DNA from: Paenibacillus peoriae KCTC 3763 | Lineage (GTDB): Bacteria > Bacillota > Bacilli > Paenibacillales > Paenibacillaceae | DNA length: 64,000 nt | Assembly: GCF_000236805.1 (NCBI RefSeq) | Contig: NZ_AGFX01000020.1 | Span: 84,689 to 148,688, forward strand | Direction of reading: 5' to 3' | Part shown: positions 27,062 to 36,249 of the stretch, piece after piece | Layout: the number at the start of each line of letters is the position of its first letter | Position numbering within the stretch: the stretch's first letter is position 1 | The notes under the pieces: model-generated | What the model saw: only the letters and a program-made list of their open reading frames with translations | What the model was told of the DNA's origin: nothing | The model's database searches: none | Made by a program: the position numbers and the translations under genes

Positions 27062-27313
27062 ATGAAAACCTGCTGCACCATCCAAGTTGACGAAGACAGT
27101 TTAGTTATTGATTTGCCGGAAGAAGGAACCACGTTAGAGTCCCTGCTCGGTGATATTGAGAGCTGTGGAGGCAGTGAAGAACCTTGGCTGCAACTCATGG
27201 ACAAGGTAATGGGCAACTCATCTGAGACTGTACTGACAGATCAAGCGACGGATGGCGGCGATAAGAAGAAGGATCAGACGACCCAAGGACCTCAGGCAGC
27301 CGCTCAGAGGTAA
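27062..27313 (+). CDS. Small acidic hypothetical protein
   Basis: 83 residues, SD AGCGAGGG seven bases before ATG 27062. It has a C-C pair near the N-terminus (K-T-C-C-T), a further Cys at about 35, an acidic middle and a Gln/Thr/Lys-rich tail. No family recognised. It has its own sigma-A promoter and terminator, so it is a monocistronic expressed gene. The inverted-repeat arms at 26895 and 27040 bracket its promoter and leader. Confidence 0.6.
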   Translation: MKTCCTIQVDEDSLVIDLPEEGTTLESLLGDIESCGGSEEPWLQLMDKVMGNSSETVLTDQATDGGDKKKDQTTQGPQAAAQR

Positions 27314-27345
27314 TAAGGGAATCAATCACATACACGATGATATAC

Positions 27346-27392
27346 AAGACTGCTATACCGAGCCTAAGGCCTCGGGAGGCAGTCTTTTTTTA
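27346..27392 (+). terminator. Intrinsic terminator
   Basis: Two-part stem: AAGACTGC (27346-27353) with GCAGTCTT, plus an inner CCGAG/CTCGG; followed by seven T residues. Confidence 0.85.
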
Positions 27393-27729
27393 GCAGCATT
27401 TTGCATAATTCGATTCCTAACGCTCAAAAGGTTGGAAGTATCTTCTTGTATGTTAGCTAAAACTCGTCAAATTTCGAGCTGACTAAATAAGTCTTTTGTC
27501 CCTCTATGATAGTGAGTGATTCATAATTATCCCATAACCGTGACTTTTAGTTCATTTTCTACCATAAAGTCGAAATGTACTATAGAACTAACTATAATAG
27601 TAGTATCATCCATATACAGGTAAGTGACATCGAATTTGGACCTGATCCTCTTGTTGCATGAAGGGAGGGGTAGAAAGGCAGAGAACAACGTACTGATAAC
27701 ACTTTATTAAAAGAGGAAGGAATGTGTAA

Positions 27730-29286
27730 ATGATGAAAAAGCAAAGGCAATGGGTCCTGCCAAGGATCGCAAAGAAAGTTGCAGTGATGTTGACTGCGGT
27801 ATTGATGTTAACGTTAACAAACGGATTCAACTGGGACACACAAACGGCAGAGGCTGCCGGAACGACTCCTGTGGAGCGTTATGGACAACTTTCAGTGAAA
27901 AACGGGAAATTGGTAGATAAAAGTGGAAAGCCTGTACAGCTCAAAGGGATTAGCTCTCATGGAGTGCAATGGTTTGGGGATCTAATAAACGAAGATTCGA
28001 TGAAATGGTTGCGGGACGATTGGGGCATTTCCTTGTTCCGGGTTGCGTTGTACACTGAAGAAGACGGTTATATTTCAGATTCTTCATTAAAAAATAAAGT
28101 GAAAGAAGCGATTGAGGCAGCAGAGAAACTGGGCTTGTACGTCATTATTGACTGGCATATTCTTTCGGATGGCGATCCGAACATTCATAAAGAAGAGGCT
28201 AAGGCTTTCTTTGATGAATTTGCCACTCAATATGGCCATTTGCCCAACGTAATTTATGAGGTTGCCAATGAGCCGAATGGTAATAATGTGAAGTGGAACA
28301 GCCAAATCCGGCCTTATGCATCGGAGGTATCCCAGGTCATTCGTGCCAAGGACCCGGACAATGTTATTATTGCAGGAACAGGCACATGGAGTCAGGATGT
28401 ACATGATGCAGCAGACAATCCACTGCCAGACAAGAACACCATGTATACCGTACATTTCTATGCGGGAACACATGGACAATATTTACGGGATCGGATCGAT
28501 TATGCGCTGAATAAAGGCGTGGGTGTATTTGTTACCGAATGGGGAACAAGCGATGCTTCGGGTGACGGTGGTCCGTTCCTGAACGAATCCAAGGTATGGA
28601 CCGATTTTCTGGCCAGCCGTGGAATCAGTTGGGCAAACTGGTCGCTAGCCGACAAAGAGGAGTCATCTGCTGCGCTACTGCCTGATGCTGACCGTAAGGG
28701 CGGATGGCCTGACTCACAATTGTCAGCTTCCGGAAAATTCGTAAAACAGGCGATTTTGGAAGGCTCCAGCAATAACGGTGGAGACAGCAACAATGGTGGC
28801 GATAACGGAGGAAACACACCGGGCAGTGATCAGGGGATTGTGCTGCAATATCGTACTAGCGATACGAACACAAGGGATAATGCCATTCGGTCTGAATTTA
28901 ATATCAAAAATACAGGTACAACCGCTGTGAAGCTGAGTGATCTGAAAATTCGCTACTACTACACAGATGAAAGCAAACAAGCGCAGCAATTTTTTGTAGA
29001 CTGGGCCAAGATTGGCAATGAAAAGGTAAAGGCGTCTTTTGTAACATTACCTAATCCGAAGGCCAAGGCTGATAAATATGTGGAAATTTCTTTCACGGAT
29101 GCAGCAGGAAGTATTCAGCCCGGTGAGGAAAGCGGAGAAATAAAATCCCGAATTCATGCTGTCAACTGGAGCAATTTTGATAAGACCAACGATTATTCGT
29201 ATGGTGCGGGCCAAACTGCATTTGCAGACTGGGACCATGCCACTGTATACCAGCAGGATAAGCTGGTATGGGGCATACAACCTTAG
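27730..29286 (+). CDS. eglS: Secreted endo-beta-1,4-glucanase (GH5 with CBM3)
   Basis: 518 residues. The start ATG 27730 is preceded by AGAGGAAGGAATG. An N-terminal signal peptide (cleavage after A-E-A-A-G, about residue 43) is followed by a GH5 catalytic domain (about 50-345). The acid/base Glu lies in E-V-A-N-E-P-N-G and the nucleophile Glu in V-T-E-W-G-T-S-D. A Gly/Asn/Ser-rich linker (about 346-366) leads to a C-terminal family 3 carbohydrate-binding module (about 367-518). It hydrolyses internal bonds of cellulose and mixed beta-glucans outside the cell. The domain order matches Bacillus subtilis EglS. It has its own promoter region and a terminator shared with the convergent gene. Confidence 0.95.
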   Translation: MMKKQRQWVLPRIAKKVAVMLTAVLMLTLTNGFNWDTQTAEAAGTTPVERYGQLSVKNGKLVDKSGKPVQLKGISSHGVQWFGDLINEDSMKWLRDDWGISLFRVALYTEEDGYISDSSLKNKVKEAIEAAEKLGLYVIIDWHILSDGDPNIHKEEAKAFFDEFATQYGHLPNVIYEVANEPNGNNVKWNSQIRPYASEVSQVIRAKDPDNVIIAGTGTWSQDVHDAADNPLPDKNTMYTVHFYAGTHGQYLRDRIDYALNKGVGVFVTEWGTSDASGDGGPFLNESKVWTDFLASRGISWANWSLADKEESSAALLPDADRKGGWPDSQLSASGKFVKQAILEGSSNNGGDSNNGGDNGGNTPGSDQGIVLQYRTSDTNTRDNAIRSEFNIKNTGTTAVKLSDLKIRYYYTDESKQAQQFFVDWAKIGNEKVKASFVTLPNPKAKADKYVEISFTDAAGSIQPGEESGEIKSRIHAVNWSNFDKTNDYSYGAGQTAFADWDHATVYQQDKLVWGIQP

Positions 29287-29550
29287 AAGCCATCTATAAG
29301 TTACTTTGGAATTAAAGAATATGGGACTTCAGGCTGCGATGATTTGGCGATTTGGAGTATAGCATATGCGCCTTTGGTATATGGGTAATGGAACTTTAGG
29401 AGGGAGTACCTGACACTTTAGCTCCGGCATATATACTACCAAAGTACCATATCCTATTCGACTTTCGTGGTGCTTCAAGTACTCCTTAGGTACTTCATCA
29501 ACTGCTTCTATAGTACAGAGGATTTGGTCCCATTGGACCGTTCCTCAACG
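29287..29550. other. Intergenic spacer after eglS
   Basis: About 260 bp with no gene. A small self-complementary GGTCC-CATT-GGACC element (near 29527-29540) precedes the shared terminator. Nothing else recognised. Confidence 0.5.
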
Positions 29551-29592
29551 ACAAGCCCCCGCTGTTGCCATTACAGGCAGGCGGGGGCTTGT
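29551..29592. terminator. Bidirectional terminator between eglS and the monooxygenase gene
   Basis: ACAAGCCCCCGC (29551-29562) pairs with GCGGGGGCTTGT (29581-29592); it serves two convergent genes. Confidence 0.8.
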
Positions 29593-29628
29593 TAATGTTT
29601 CGGAAGCTCTGCGTCCGTTCAATTATGT

Positions 29629-30633
29629 TTATGCCAAATTAAAAGCTTTGGCCAGCAGACGATAGGACTGAACACGTTTATCAAAGTCATGAATGGAGGA
29701 GACGACCAGCAGCTCATCGGTACGATACTGCTCAGCCAGTCTTAGCAGCTGTTCCTTACATTGCTCAGGTGTCCCTACAACACGCCATGCTGCGGACTGA
29801 CGCAGCCGCTCGCGGTCAAGCTCGGTGTATGGATAGGACATTGCCGTTTTCACTGACGGGAGAGAGTTCATTTCTTTGCCTTGCATGAGCAAAAGGAAGT
29901 ATAAGCTGGCACTCGACGCCAACTGCTCGGCTTCCTCTTCCGTTTCCGCACAGGCTACAGTAACCGCCGCCATGGAGCGGGGCTTATCCCCCAGGATGGA
30001 CGGCTGAAATTGCTCGTGATAACGTACGGTAGCTTCCACACCACCCGGAGTGCCGAAAAATTGGGCAAAGGCATAGGAAGCACCCATCATCGCGGCCAAT
30101 CTGGCACTCTCCCCGCTGGAGCCAAGCAGCCACATCTTGGGAACGGTCGGAACCATCGGGGAGGCATGAAGCCCGGCAAAACGATGATTGTCAGGCGCAG
30201 AATCATGGAAGTAGTCGATTAAATCGAGAATCTGCTGCGGATATTGTTCGACAGATTGATACTTGCCCTCCTGCAGCGCACGAGTAGCCAGCGGCAAACC
30301 ACCAGGAGCACGTCCTATTCCCAGGTCGATGCGCCCTGGATGGAGCGCCTCCAGCAGCCGGAAATTTTCGGCGACCTTATACGCGCTGTAGTGAGGCAGC
30401 ATAATACCGCCTGAACCAACACGAATACGTGATGTATGAGCAGCCAAATGCGCAATCAGGACCTCGGGACTGGAGTGCGCTAGTGTTTTGGACGCATGAT
30501 GCTCGGATACCCAATAACGGCTGTATCCCAATTGATCAGCTTCACGCGCTAAATCTGTTGTATTGGATAATGCATCATAAGCAGTACCGCCTTCAGGAAT
30601 ATGAGACTGGTCCAGTATACCCAGTTTAAGCAT
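29629..30633 (-). CDS. LLM-class flavin-dependent (luciferase-like) monooxygenase
   Basis: 334 residues from ATG 30633, preceded on the minus strand by AAGAGGTG; TTG 30639 is an alternative start. Bacterial-luciferase-like TIM barrel: S-E-H-H-A near residue 45, R-I-R-V-G-S-G-G-I-M-L-P-H-Y-S near 70-85, and D-L-G-I-G-R-A-P-G-G near 105-115, with an FMN-binding G-S-S-G-E-S near 175. These enzymes use reduced flavin and oxygen; the substrate is unknown. Closest in style to the MsnO8/YhbW-like group. Stands alone between two terminators. Confidence 0.9.
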   Translation of the reverse strand: MLKLGILDQSHIPEGGTAYDALSNTTDLAREADQLGYSRYWVSEHHASKTLAHSSPEVLIAHLAAHTSRIRVGSGGIMLPHYSAYKVAENFRLLEALHPGRIDLGIGRAPGGLPLATRALQEGKYQSVEQYPQQILDLIDYFHDSAPDNHRFAGLHASPMVPTVPKMWLLGSSGESARLAAMMGASYAFAQFFGTPGGVEATVRYHEQFQPSILGDKPRSMAAVTVACAETEEEAEQLASSASLYFLLLMQGKEMNSLPSVKTAMSYPYTELDRERLRQSAAWRVVGTPEQCKEQLLRLAEQYRTDELLVVSSIHDFDKRVQSYRLLAKAFNLA

Positions 30634-30781
30634 ATGCAATCACCTCTTACACAACTGTATCAGACACAACTCATTAGGTCAAAACTTAGAATGGGAAGGT
30701 TGGAGTTTGAGACCCTTTTCGTTATAATGAAGATTGTGCAGGATGAGAAAACATCCTTGCTTTTGGAGAGGGGAACGAATT

Positions 30782-31105
30782 GTGTTAAGAACACCTTTGG
30801 GGCGTGTCCGGCTCATGCTCTGGATTCAAGCTATAGCGTATTTGGCGATACTTTTCACCCACCAGCCGCTGCAAGCTGCGGGCCTGACCCAGGCGGTTAT
30901 GGTGATTGGTAATATATATCGGGTAAGCTTTCTGCTCCTTCTCGTCGCTTTGATCTATGGCAAAACAGCGTTGCATTGGCCCATCCGGTGGCCTCTATTT
31001 ATTATGTTTGCATCTTTTATTCCGTTTGGTCTGATGATTATGGATTTTGTGTGGGTGCGAAAATGGACAGGGGATTCAGCAGCCAAACAGCGAGCTGCAT
31101 CGTAA
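30782..31105 (+). CDS. Small integral membrane protein
   Basis: 107 residues from GTG 30782 with GGAGAGGGG upstream; an in-frame ATG at 30734 has no SD and lies before that site. Three membrane helices (about 10-30, 38-60, 70-92) and a basic tail. It resembles DUF3817-type small membrane proteins, but I am not sure. Function unknown. Transcription ends at the 31.2 kb terminator, beyond a short stretch of spacer. Confidence 0.6.
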   Translation: MLRTPLGRVRLMLWIQAIAYLAILFTHQPLQAAGLTQAVMVIGNIYRVSFLLLLVALIYGKTALHWPIRWPLFIMFASFIPFGLMIMDFVWVRKWTGDSAAKQRAAS

Positions 31106-31175
31106 CATTTGAAGATGTATCTGGTGAGCAGTGGCGGACCTTGCCTGTAAGTGCGGGGGCTGCCCTCGTTGAACT

Positions 31176-31239
31176 AAAAAGAGCATTACGCAATTGGGAC
31201 TGGCTGGACTGGTCTCATTTTGAGGCGTAGTGCTCTTTT
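31176..31239. terminator. Bidirectional terminator
   Basis: AAAAAGAGCATTACGC (31176-31191) pairs, with one G-T, with GCGTAGTGCTCTTTTT (31224-31239). It separates the small membrane gene from the convergent YkgJ-type gene. Confidence 0.8.
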
Positions 31240-31244
31240 TTATA

Positions 31245-31517
31245 TTAAGCTCTATCCGGTACAGTGGACGCCTCCAGCTTTCTAAGCAGCTCAAATGCCT
31301 TTTCGTTGGTGCTTCCACACGTATCCTCCTCAGCATGAAATCCGCTGCATACGGCTGGACGCTCGGGCTTGCCAAACAATTGACAACGGTAATCCGAAGT
31401 GAGCTGAGGGCAGGGTACACCAGCTGGTTTTCCATCCGGCATGCCGGGAATCGGGGATGAAATCGTAATGGCAATGCAGCACGCGGCACATCCGACTCGG
31501 CACTCCATTGGGGTCAC
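31245..31517 (-). CDS. YkgJ-family cysteine-cluster protein
   Basis: 90 residues with the family pattern C-R-V-G-C-A-A-C-C near the N-terminus, then C-P-Q-L, C-Q-L-F and a V-C-S-G-F motif. These are the cysteines that bind a zinc or iron-sulphur centre. The SD AAGGAGTGACC precedes ATG on the minus strand. Role unknown in the family. Convergent with the preceding small membrane gene. Confidence 0.85.
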   Translation of the reverse strand: MTPMECRVGCAACCIAITISSPIPGMPDGKPAGVPCPQLTSDYRCQLFGKPERPAVCSGFHAEEDTCGSTNEKAFELLRKLEASTVPDRA

Positions 31518-31655
31518 TCCTTATCATGTGTTATTTTTGTTACCCATGCATGAAGTGACTTCAATGAAGCCATAATGTGAGGATGGCACAAAAAAAGCAG
31601 GAATACAAGGATAACTGTATTTTAGACATGCTTTTCACACAAGGGGCATAAATCG

Positions 31656-31690
31656 TCGAGGAGGTACATAAGATGTTATCAAGCCCCTAA
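31656..31690 (+). promoter_or_regulatory. Possible five-codon upstream ORF with perfect SD
   Basis: GAGGAGG is followed after eight bases by ATG 31673 and a reading of only five sense codons (M-L-S-S-P) before TAA (31688-31690). An AGGGGC (about 31642-31647) just upstream could pair with GCCCCT (31683-31688), hiding the SD. It precedes the GlsB-type gene by about 110 nt, so it may be a leader peptide or an mRNA-stabilising ribosome binding site. Confidence 0.35.
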
Positions 31691-31803
31691 ATCAGCGTGC
31701 TACCCAAAGGTAATATTAGCCAATTGTCCTCTCTGTGATCAAAAAGAGTTCGAGTGGTTAATAATAGAACACGACGATAAAAACTTAAACGAGGTGACGT
31801 AAA

Positions 31804-32061
31804 ATGAGTTGGTTATGGGCATTGATTGTTGGTGGTATTATTGGTTGGTTGGCAGGAATCATCGCAGGTCGGGATGTCCCGGGTGGTGTCATTGGCAATA
31901 TCATCGCCGGTTTTATTGGTGGATGGTTGGGAAGCTTGGTTCTGGGGAACTGGGGTCCTGTAATCGGATCGTTCTACATCGTTCCTGCATTAATTGGTGC
32001 GATCGTGCTGGTTGTTATCGTAAGCTTGATCTTCCGTTCCGTTGGACGAAGCAGAGGCTAA
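31804..32061 (+). CDS. GlsB/YeaQ/YmgE-family membrane protein
   Basis: 85 residues with three Gly-rich hydrophobic helices and the family's recurring G-W-L-A-G and G-G-W-L-G segments. SD GAGGTGACG precedes ATG 31804. These small transglycosylase-associated-type proteins are stress-induced membrane proteins of unknown mechanism. Monocistronic, ending at the bidirectional terminator shared with the convergent MFS gene. Confidence 0.9.
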   Translation: MSWLWALIVGGIIGWLAGIIAGRDVPGGVIGNIIAGFIGGWLGSLVLGNWGPVIGSFYIVPALIGAIVLVVIVSLIFRSVGRSRG

Positions 32062-32111
32062 TTTTAGGAATCATGAATAGACTGTCCTCCATGAGGCACA
32101 AAGATAAAATG

Positions 32112-32164
32112 AAAGAAGCTGCTTCCGCAAGGCTCACAAATGAGCCTGTGGGAGCAGCTTCTTT
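32112..32164. terminator. Bidirectional terminator
   Basis: AAAGAAGCTGCT (32112-32123) pairs with AGCAGCTTCTTT (32153-32164), with an inner GGCTCA/TGAGCC stem. Shared by convergent genes. Confidence 0.85.
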
Positions 32165-32190
32165 ATTTTGCAAAAAAGAGCGTCCGTTTC

Positions 32191-33492
32191 TTATTGAAAG
32201 CGTCTGATGTGGGAAACACATAAAACGCCTAGTACGATACACATGCCGATGGCTGCAAACATGCCGATCGTGAAGATACCACCAAGCTTGTCCGCCACGG
32301 CCCCTACTGCCAGATAGCCTACAGGCAGTAGGGCAAAGGAAAACATTAGATCCAGACTGGCTACACGGCCAAAGGATTCGGCGGGCACCAATTCCTGAAG
32401 GCTGGTCTCCCAGATAATTGCAAATATCATAATGCCGAAGCCTTCGAGCATCATGCTCATAATCAATCCGGGCATCCAGGTGACGACAGACAACAGGAGC
32501 AAAGCAAGGCCGCTGACCAAAGCACCTAGGTAAGCGAGCAGACCGCGATGCTTCCAATGCCTACGTGACCCATACACAAAGGCCCCCACCATAGCGCCAA
32601 CGCCGCTGCTTGCCATGGCGACACCGTACACAACGGGACTATAGCTATGATGAACCTTGAACAGCCACGGAACGAGTACAGCAATAATGCCTGAATAACA
32701 AATATTAATGAAGGAAAAGGCCAGAATCGTAATCCACAGCCAGGGATGGCTTTTGAGAATGGTAAAGCCTGCTATAAAGTCCTTGAGAAAATGCTGTCCA
32801 CCTTGATCCTGCTGCTCTGGATCTGCCTTTGGCTTACCGATGATTGAGGCCAAATGAGCGCTCAGCATCCAAAAGCAGGCAAAAGAGATTAGATAAGTGA
32901 CAGAATCCAGTCCAAAGCCGACGCCTGGCGAGGAAAAGGATACAATGAAGCCTCCCAACGGAGGGCCAAGCAGACGGACGGCTTGTATACTGATCTGACT
33001 GAGCGCGTTAGCCGCATTGCGAATGTCCGGTGTGAACACCTGTGCCCGCAAGGCAGAATAAGCCGGGTTAAAGATGCCGTCCATCAATCCGTATAACGCA
33101 AGGCCAATGAACAGAAACGGCATTTTCATTCCGCCGGTAAACATCAGCACTGCTGCAACAGACATTAATCCGAATCGGGCGATATTCGTAAACAGAAGGA
33201 GACGGATTCGATCAATTCTGTCGACGATCATCCCGGCGAAGGGCAGAATAAGTACGTTAGGCAGCATATAGACAGTCATTGCCAATCCCATGATTGTAGT
33301 GGAACCTGTCAGGGAATAGATGACCAGTGGCAAAATAACGGTCGTGACTGAGCTTCCCAGCATAGCAATCCAATGTCCAAGCCACAGCAGGGTGAATGCT
33401 TTGGATTGCTTTACAGGTGAAGTGAAGGTAGCCCAGGCTGAGTGGCTTTCTTCAGGTGAACTAGAGGATAAGGTTGAATTTTGGGTATCCAT
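32191..33492 (-). CDS. MFS transporter, probable drug/macrolide-type exporter
   Basis: 433 residues from ATG 33492; TTG 33513 would add seven codons. About twelve membrane helices with the MFS motif A-like loop G-M-I-V-D-R-I-D-R-I-R between helices 2 and 3, and a central cytoplasmic loop around K-P-K-A-D-P-E-Q-Q-D-Q. It resembles the MefA/enterobactin-exporter-type group. Proton-driven export of a drug or natural product is likely; the substrate cannot be read from sequence. Stands alone. Confidence 0.85.
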   Translation of the reverse strand: MDTQNSTLSSSSPEESHSAWATFTSPVKQSKAFTLLWLGHWIAMLGSSVTTVILPLVIYSLTGSTTIMGLAMTVYMLPNVLILPFAGMIVDRIDRIRLLLFTNIARFGLMSVAAVLMFTGGMKMPFLFIGLALYGLMDGIFNPAYSALRAQVFTPDIRNAANALSQISIQAVRLLGPPLGGFIVSFSSPGVGFGLDSVTYLISFACFWMLSAHLASIIGKPKADPEQQDQGGQHFLKDFIAGFTILKSHPWLWITILAFSFINICYSGIIAVLVPWLFKVHHSYSPVVYGVAMASSGVGAMVGAFVYGSRRHWKHRGLLAYLGALVSGLALLLLSVVTWMPGLIMSMMLEGFGIMIFAIIWETSLQELVPAESFGRVASLDLMFSFALLPVGYLAVGAVADKLGGIFTIGMFAAIGMCIVLGVLCVSHIRRFQ

Positions 33493-33787
33493 ATTAGTAT
33501 GTATTCCTTTCAAACAGAGTTGAGGTAAATATTACTAAACTCCATATTGAAACCTATTATACGAAACCACAAGCGTAAAGGTACAGAGAAAGTTGCTATG
33601 ATAGCTGTGAAAATGAATAGCTTGCTTCTGAATGAGTCACCCTAGAATGAGATTTGGAGTACAAATATGATATAGCATACCTTTTGCATAGGGATTATTG
33701 GATAAAAGCATTGACGTGTCAAAATGAATGATGTACTATTCAATGAGCCAGCCACCGTGCTAGGTTATCAAGAACAAGGAAAAGAGT

Positions 33788-34648
33788 GTGGTTAACATGA
33801 AAAAATTTAACTTTTTACCGATTGTACTTATCGTGATGGCTTTGCTGATTTCAGCCTGCGGTAACAATGATAAAGGCGCTAATACGAATAATGCTGCGAC
33901 CGGAGACACCGGAACTAACAATGGAAAAGCAGATACAACCGCTACGGCTACGCTTGAATCTGTAAAAGCGAGCGGCAAGCTGAGAATCGGCACAGAAGGA
34001 ACCTATGCTCCGTTTACCTACCATGATGCTGCTGGCACACTGACAGGCTTCGACGTCGATATTGCGACAGAAGTAAGTAAACGTCTGGGTGTCCAACCGG
34101 AGTTTATCGAGACACAATGGGACGGTATGTTCGCGGGATTGAACTCCAAGCGGTTTGACACGGTGTTCAATGAAGTGTCCATTAACGATGAGCGCAAGCA
34201 AAAATACGAATTCTCCGATCCGTACATTGCCTCCAAAGCAGTTCTGATCGTGAGTGAAGATAATACGGACATCAAGAAGTTTGCTGATCTAAAAGGTAAA
34301 AAGGCCGGGCAATCCCTGACCAGCAACCTGACTCAAATCGCGAAAAGCAACGGCGCGGAAATTGTAGCAACGGAAGGATTCAACCAAGCCATTGACCTTC
34401 TGACATCCAAACGAGTGGATGCGACCGTCAATGACGGATTATCCTATCTCGATTTGAAAAAGCAAAAGCCTGACGCTCCTATCAAAAAGGTGGATGAGTC
34501 TTCAGATGCTTCATATAGCGCAGCTGTCTTCAATAAAGGCAGCGAAGATTTGATCAAGGCAGTAAACAAAGCGCTGGCTGACATGAAGGCTGACGGTACG
34601 TACCTGAAAATTTCCGAGAAATATTTTGGAGCCGATGTATCCAAATAA
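33788..34648 (+). CDS. Amino-acid ABC transporter substrate-binding lipoprotein (cystine type)
   Basis: Up to 286 residues; GTG 33788 is best spaced to AAGGAA (33776-33781), ATG 33797 is the alternative. A lipoprotein signal with L-I-S-A-C-G lipobox and an Asn/Thr/Gly-rich linker precede the type-3 solute-binding fold (about 60-280). Signature segments are G-T-E-G-T-Y-A-P-F, F-D-V-D-I-A and Q-W-D-G-M-F-A-G-L. The overall pattern closely follows B. subtilis TcyA, so L-cystine is the likely ligand. First gene of a three-gene operon with permease and ATPase. Confidence 0.88.
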   Translation: MVNMKKFNFLPIVLIVMALLISACGNNDKGANTNNAATGDTGTNNGKADTTATATLESVKASGKLRIGTEGTYAPFTYHDAAGTLTGFDVDIATEVSKRLGVQPEFIETQWDGMFAGLNSKRFDTVFNEVSINDERKQKYEFSDPYIASKAVLIVSEDNTDIKKFADLKGKKAGQSLTSNLTQIAKSNGAEIVATEGFNQAIDLLTSKRVDATVNDGLSYLDLKKQKPDAPIKKVDESSDASYSAAVFNKGSEDLIKAVNKALADMKADGTYLKISEKYFGADVSK

Positions 34649-34721
34649 CAATGAATGATCGAAGATTCGATGAGTCGAACCGGATTTTCACAAACCTATC
34701 TTTTTAAAGGATGTCTGTATA

Positions 34722-35390
34722 ATGGATGAACGCCAAATACAAATCATTATGGATTCATTATTGCCTCTGCTAAAAGCAGGGGTTTCTTTTACAATTCCGC
34801 TCACCCTTATCTCCTTTGCTTTGGGACTCGTGCTGGCGCTGATTACAGCGTTGGCCCGGCTGTCCAAATGGAGAATACTCAAGCTGATCTTCGGCTTCTA
34901 TGTATGGGTGATTCGGGGAACTCCTTTGCTAGTGCAATTGTATATTATTTTCTACGGTTTACCTTCTGTCGGTATTACACTGGACCCGTTTATTGCTTCA
35001 GTGATCGGCTTTACGCTCAGCGTGGGGGCCTATAGCTCTGAAATTATGCGTGCTGCTATTATTTCCATTCAGGAAGGCCAATGGGAGGCAGGATATTCTC
35101 TGGGGATGACGCGCTGGCAAGTGCTGCGGCGTATCGTGCTTCCGCAAGCATCCCGTGTGTCTGTACCTCCGCTCGCTAATTCATTCATCAGCTTAGTGAA
35201 AGATACTTCTCTGGCTGCGACCATTACCTATGTGGAAATGTTCAGAACAGCTAACCAGATTGTAGCCACTACGTATGAACCGTTATTGGTGTATACCGAG
35301 GCGGGGGTTATTTACCTGCTGTTTAGCACCATTTTGACTGTGCTGCAAAATTATTTGGAAAAGCGCCTGAGCCGTTTTTCCGTTAGATAA
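34722..35390 (+). CDS. Amino-acid ABC transporter permease (cystine type)
   Basis: 222 residues, five to six membrane helices. It carries the HisM/GlnP-type motif R-G-T-P-L-L-V-Q-L near residue 64 and the cytoplasmic EAA-like loop [11 protein letters not shown] near 123-133, which docks on the ATPase. Located 73 bp after the binding protein and 14 bp before the ATPase gene. Confidence 0.92.
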   Translation: MDERQIQIIMDSLLPLLKAGVSFTIPLTLISFALGLVLALITALARLSKWRILKLIFGFYVWVIRGTPLLVQLYIIFYGLPSVGITLDPFIASVIGFTLSVGAYSSEIMRAAIISIQEGQWEAGYSLGMTRWQVLRRIVLPQASRVSVPPLANSFISLVKDTSLAATITYVEMFRTANQIVATTYEPLLVYTEAGVIYLLFSTILTVLQNYLEKRLSRFSVR

Positions 35391-35404
35391 AGGAGATTGT
35401 ACCG

Positions 35405-36157
35405 GTGATCCAAATTCGGAATATACACAAATCGTTCGGCTCGCTGGAAGTGCTGAAGGGTGTTAACGTGACACTGGATAAGGGGAAGGTGCTCGTGATC
35501 ATCGGCCCGTCCGGCTCTGGAAAAACAACACTTCTGCGCTGTTTGAATTTACTGGAGGTTCCTGATCAGGGAGAGATCCAGCTCGGAGATATTGCACTGA
35601 ATTTTGCCACAGGAACGAAGCTCCGGCAAGAAAGCATTTTGGCATTGCGCAAACGGACAGGTATGGTGTTTCAATCCTACAACCTGTTCCCGCATATGAC
35701 AGCCGTGCAAAATGTAATGGAGGGTCAAGTCACCGTTCAGAAAAAGAACAAGGACAAGGCGCGCAAACGTGCATTGGAGCTGCTTCAAAAGGTGGGACTT
35801 GCAGAAAAAGCAGAATCCTATCCGCATCAGTTGTCGGGAGGACAACAGCAACGGGTCGGTATTGCCCGGGCAATGGCGGTCGAACCGGAAGTGCTATTGT
35901 TCGATGAGCCGACCTCTGCTCTTGATCCCGAATTGGTAGGCGAGGTGCTCAAGGTCATGAAGCAGCTGGCTGCTGAAGGGATGACTATGGTCATAGTCAC
36001 GCATGAAATGAAATTTGCAGCCGAGGTTGCGGACCATGTTATTTTAATGGATCAGGGTGTGATTGTTGAGCAGGGCACGCCGCATGATGTTCTGGAGCAG
36101 CCCACCAGTCCACGGGCTATTCAGTTCTTGAATCGTCTGAGCGGGGAAACGGAATAA
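35405..36157 (+). CDS. Amino-acid ABC transporter ATPase (cystine type)
   Basis: 250 residues from GTG 35405, SD AAAGGAG. Walker [10 protein letters not shown] (about 36-44), Q-loop V-F-Q-S-Y-N-L-F-P, signature L-S-G-G-Q-Q-Q-R, Walker [12 protein letters not shown] and the switch His in V-T-H-E. It powers import with the two preceding genes. Ends at the terminator shared with the convergent AAA gene. Confidence 0.95.
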   Translation: MIQIRNIHKSFGSLEVLKGVNVTLDKGKVLVIIGPSGSGKTTLLRCLNLLEVPDQGEIQLGDIALNFATGTKLRQESILALRKRTGMVFQSYNLFPHMTAVQNVMEGQVTVQKKNKDKARKRALELLQKVGLAEKAESYPHQLSGGQQQRVGIARAMAVEPEVLLFDEPTSALDPELVGEVLKVMKQLAAEGMTMVIVTHEMKFAAEVADHVILMDQGVIVEQGTPHDVLEQPTSPRAIQFLNRLSGETE

Positions 36158-36200
36158 AGGGGAGCCATATAAGTTCAGCTTATATATCCTGAAGAAGAGA

Positions 36201-36243
36201 AAAGAACCTCTGACTGCGCCAATATGGGCATCAGAGGTTCTTT
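36201..36243. terminator. Bidirectional terminator
   Basis: A perfect 13-bp stem (36201-36213 with 36231-36243) between the convergent ABC operon and the AAA ATPase gene. Confidence 0.88.
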
Positions 36244-36249
36244 GCATAT

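Noticed and set aside
33600-33787. Possible S-box or T-box riboswitch before the cystine-type ABC operon
   Set aside because: No conserved core motif or terminator is visible in the leader.
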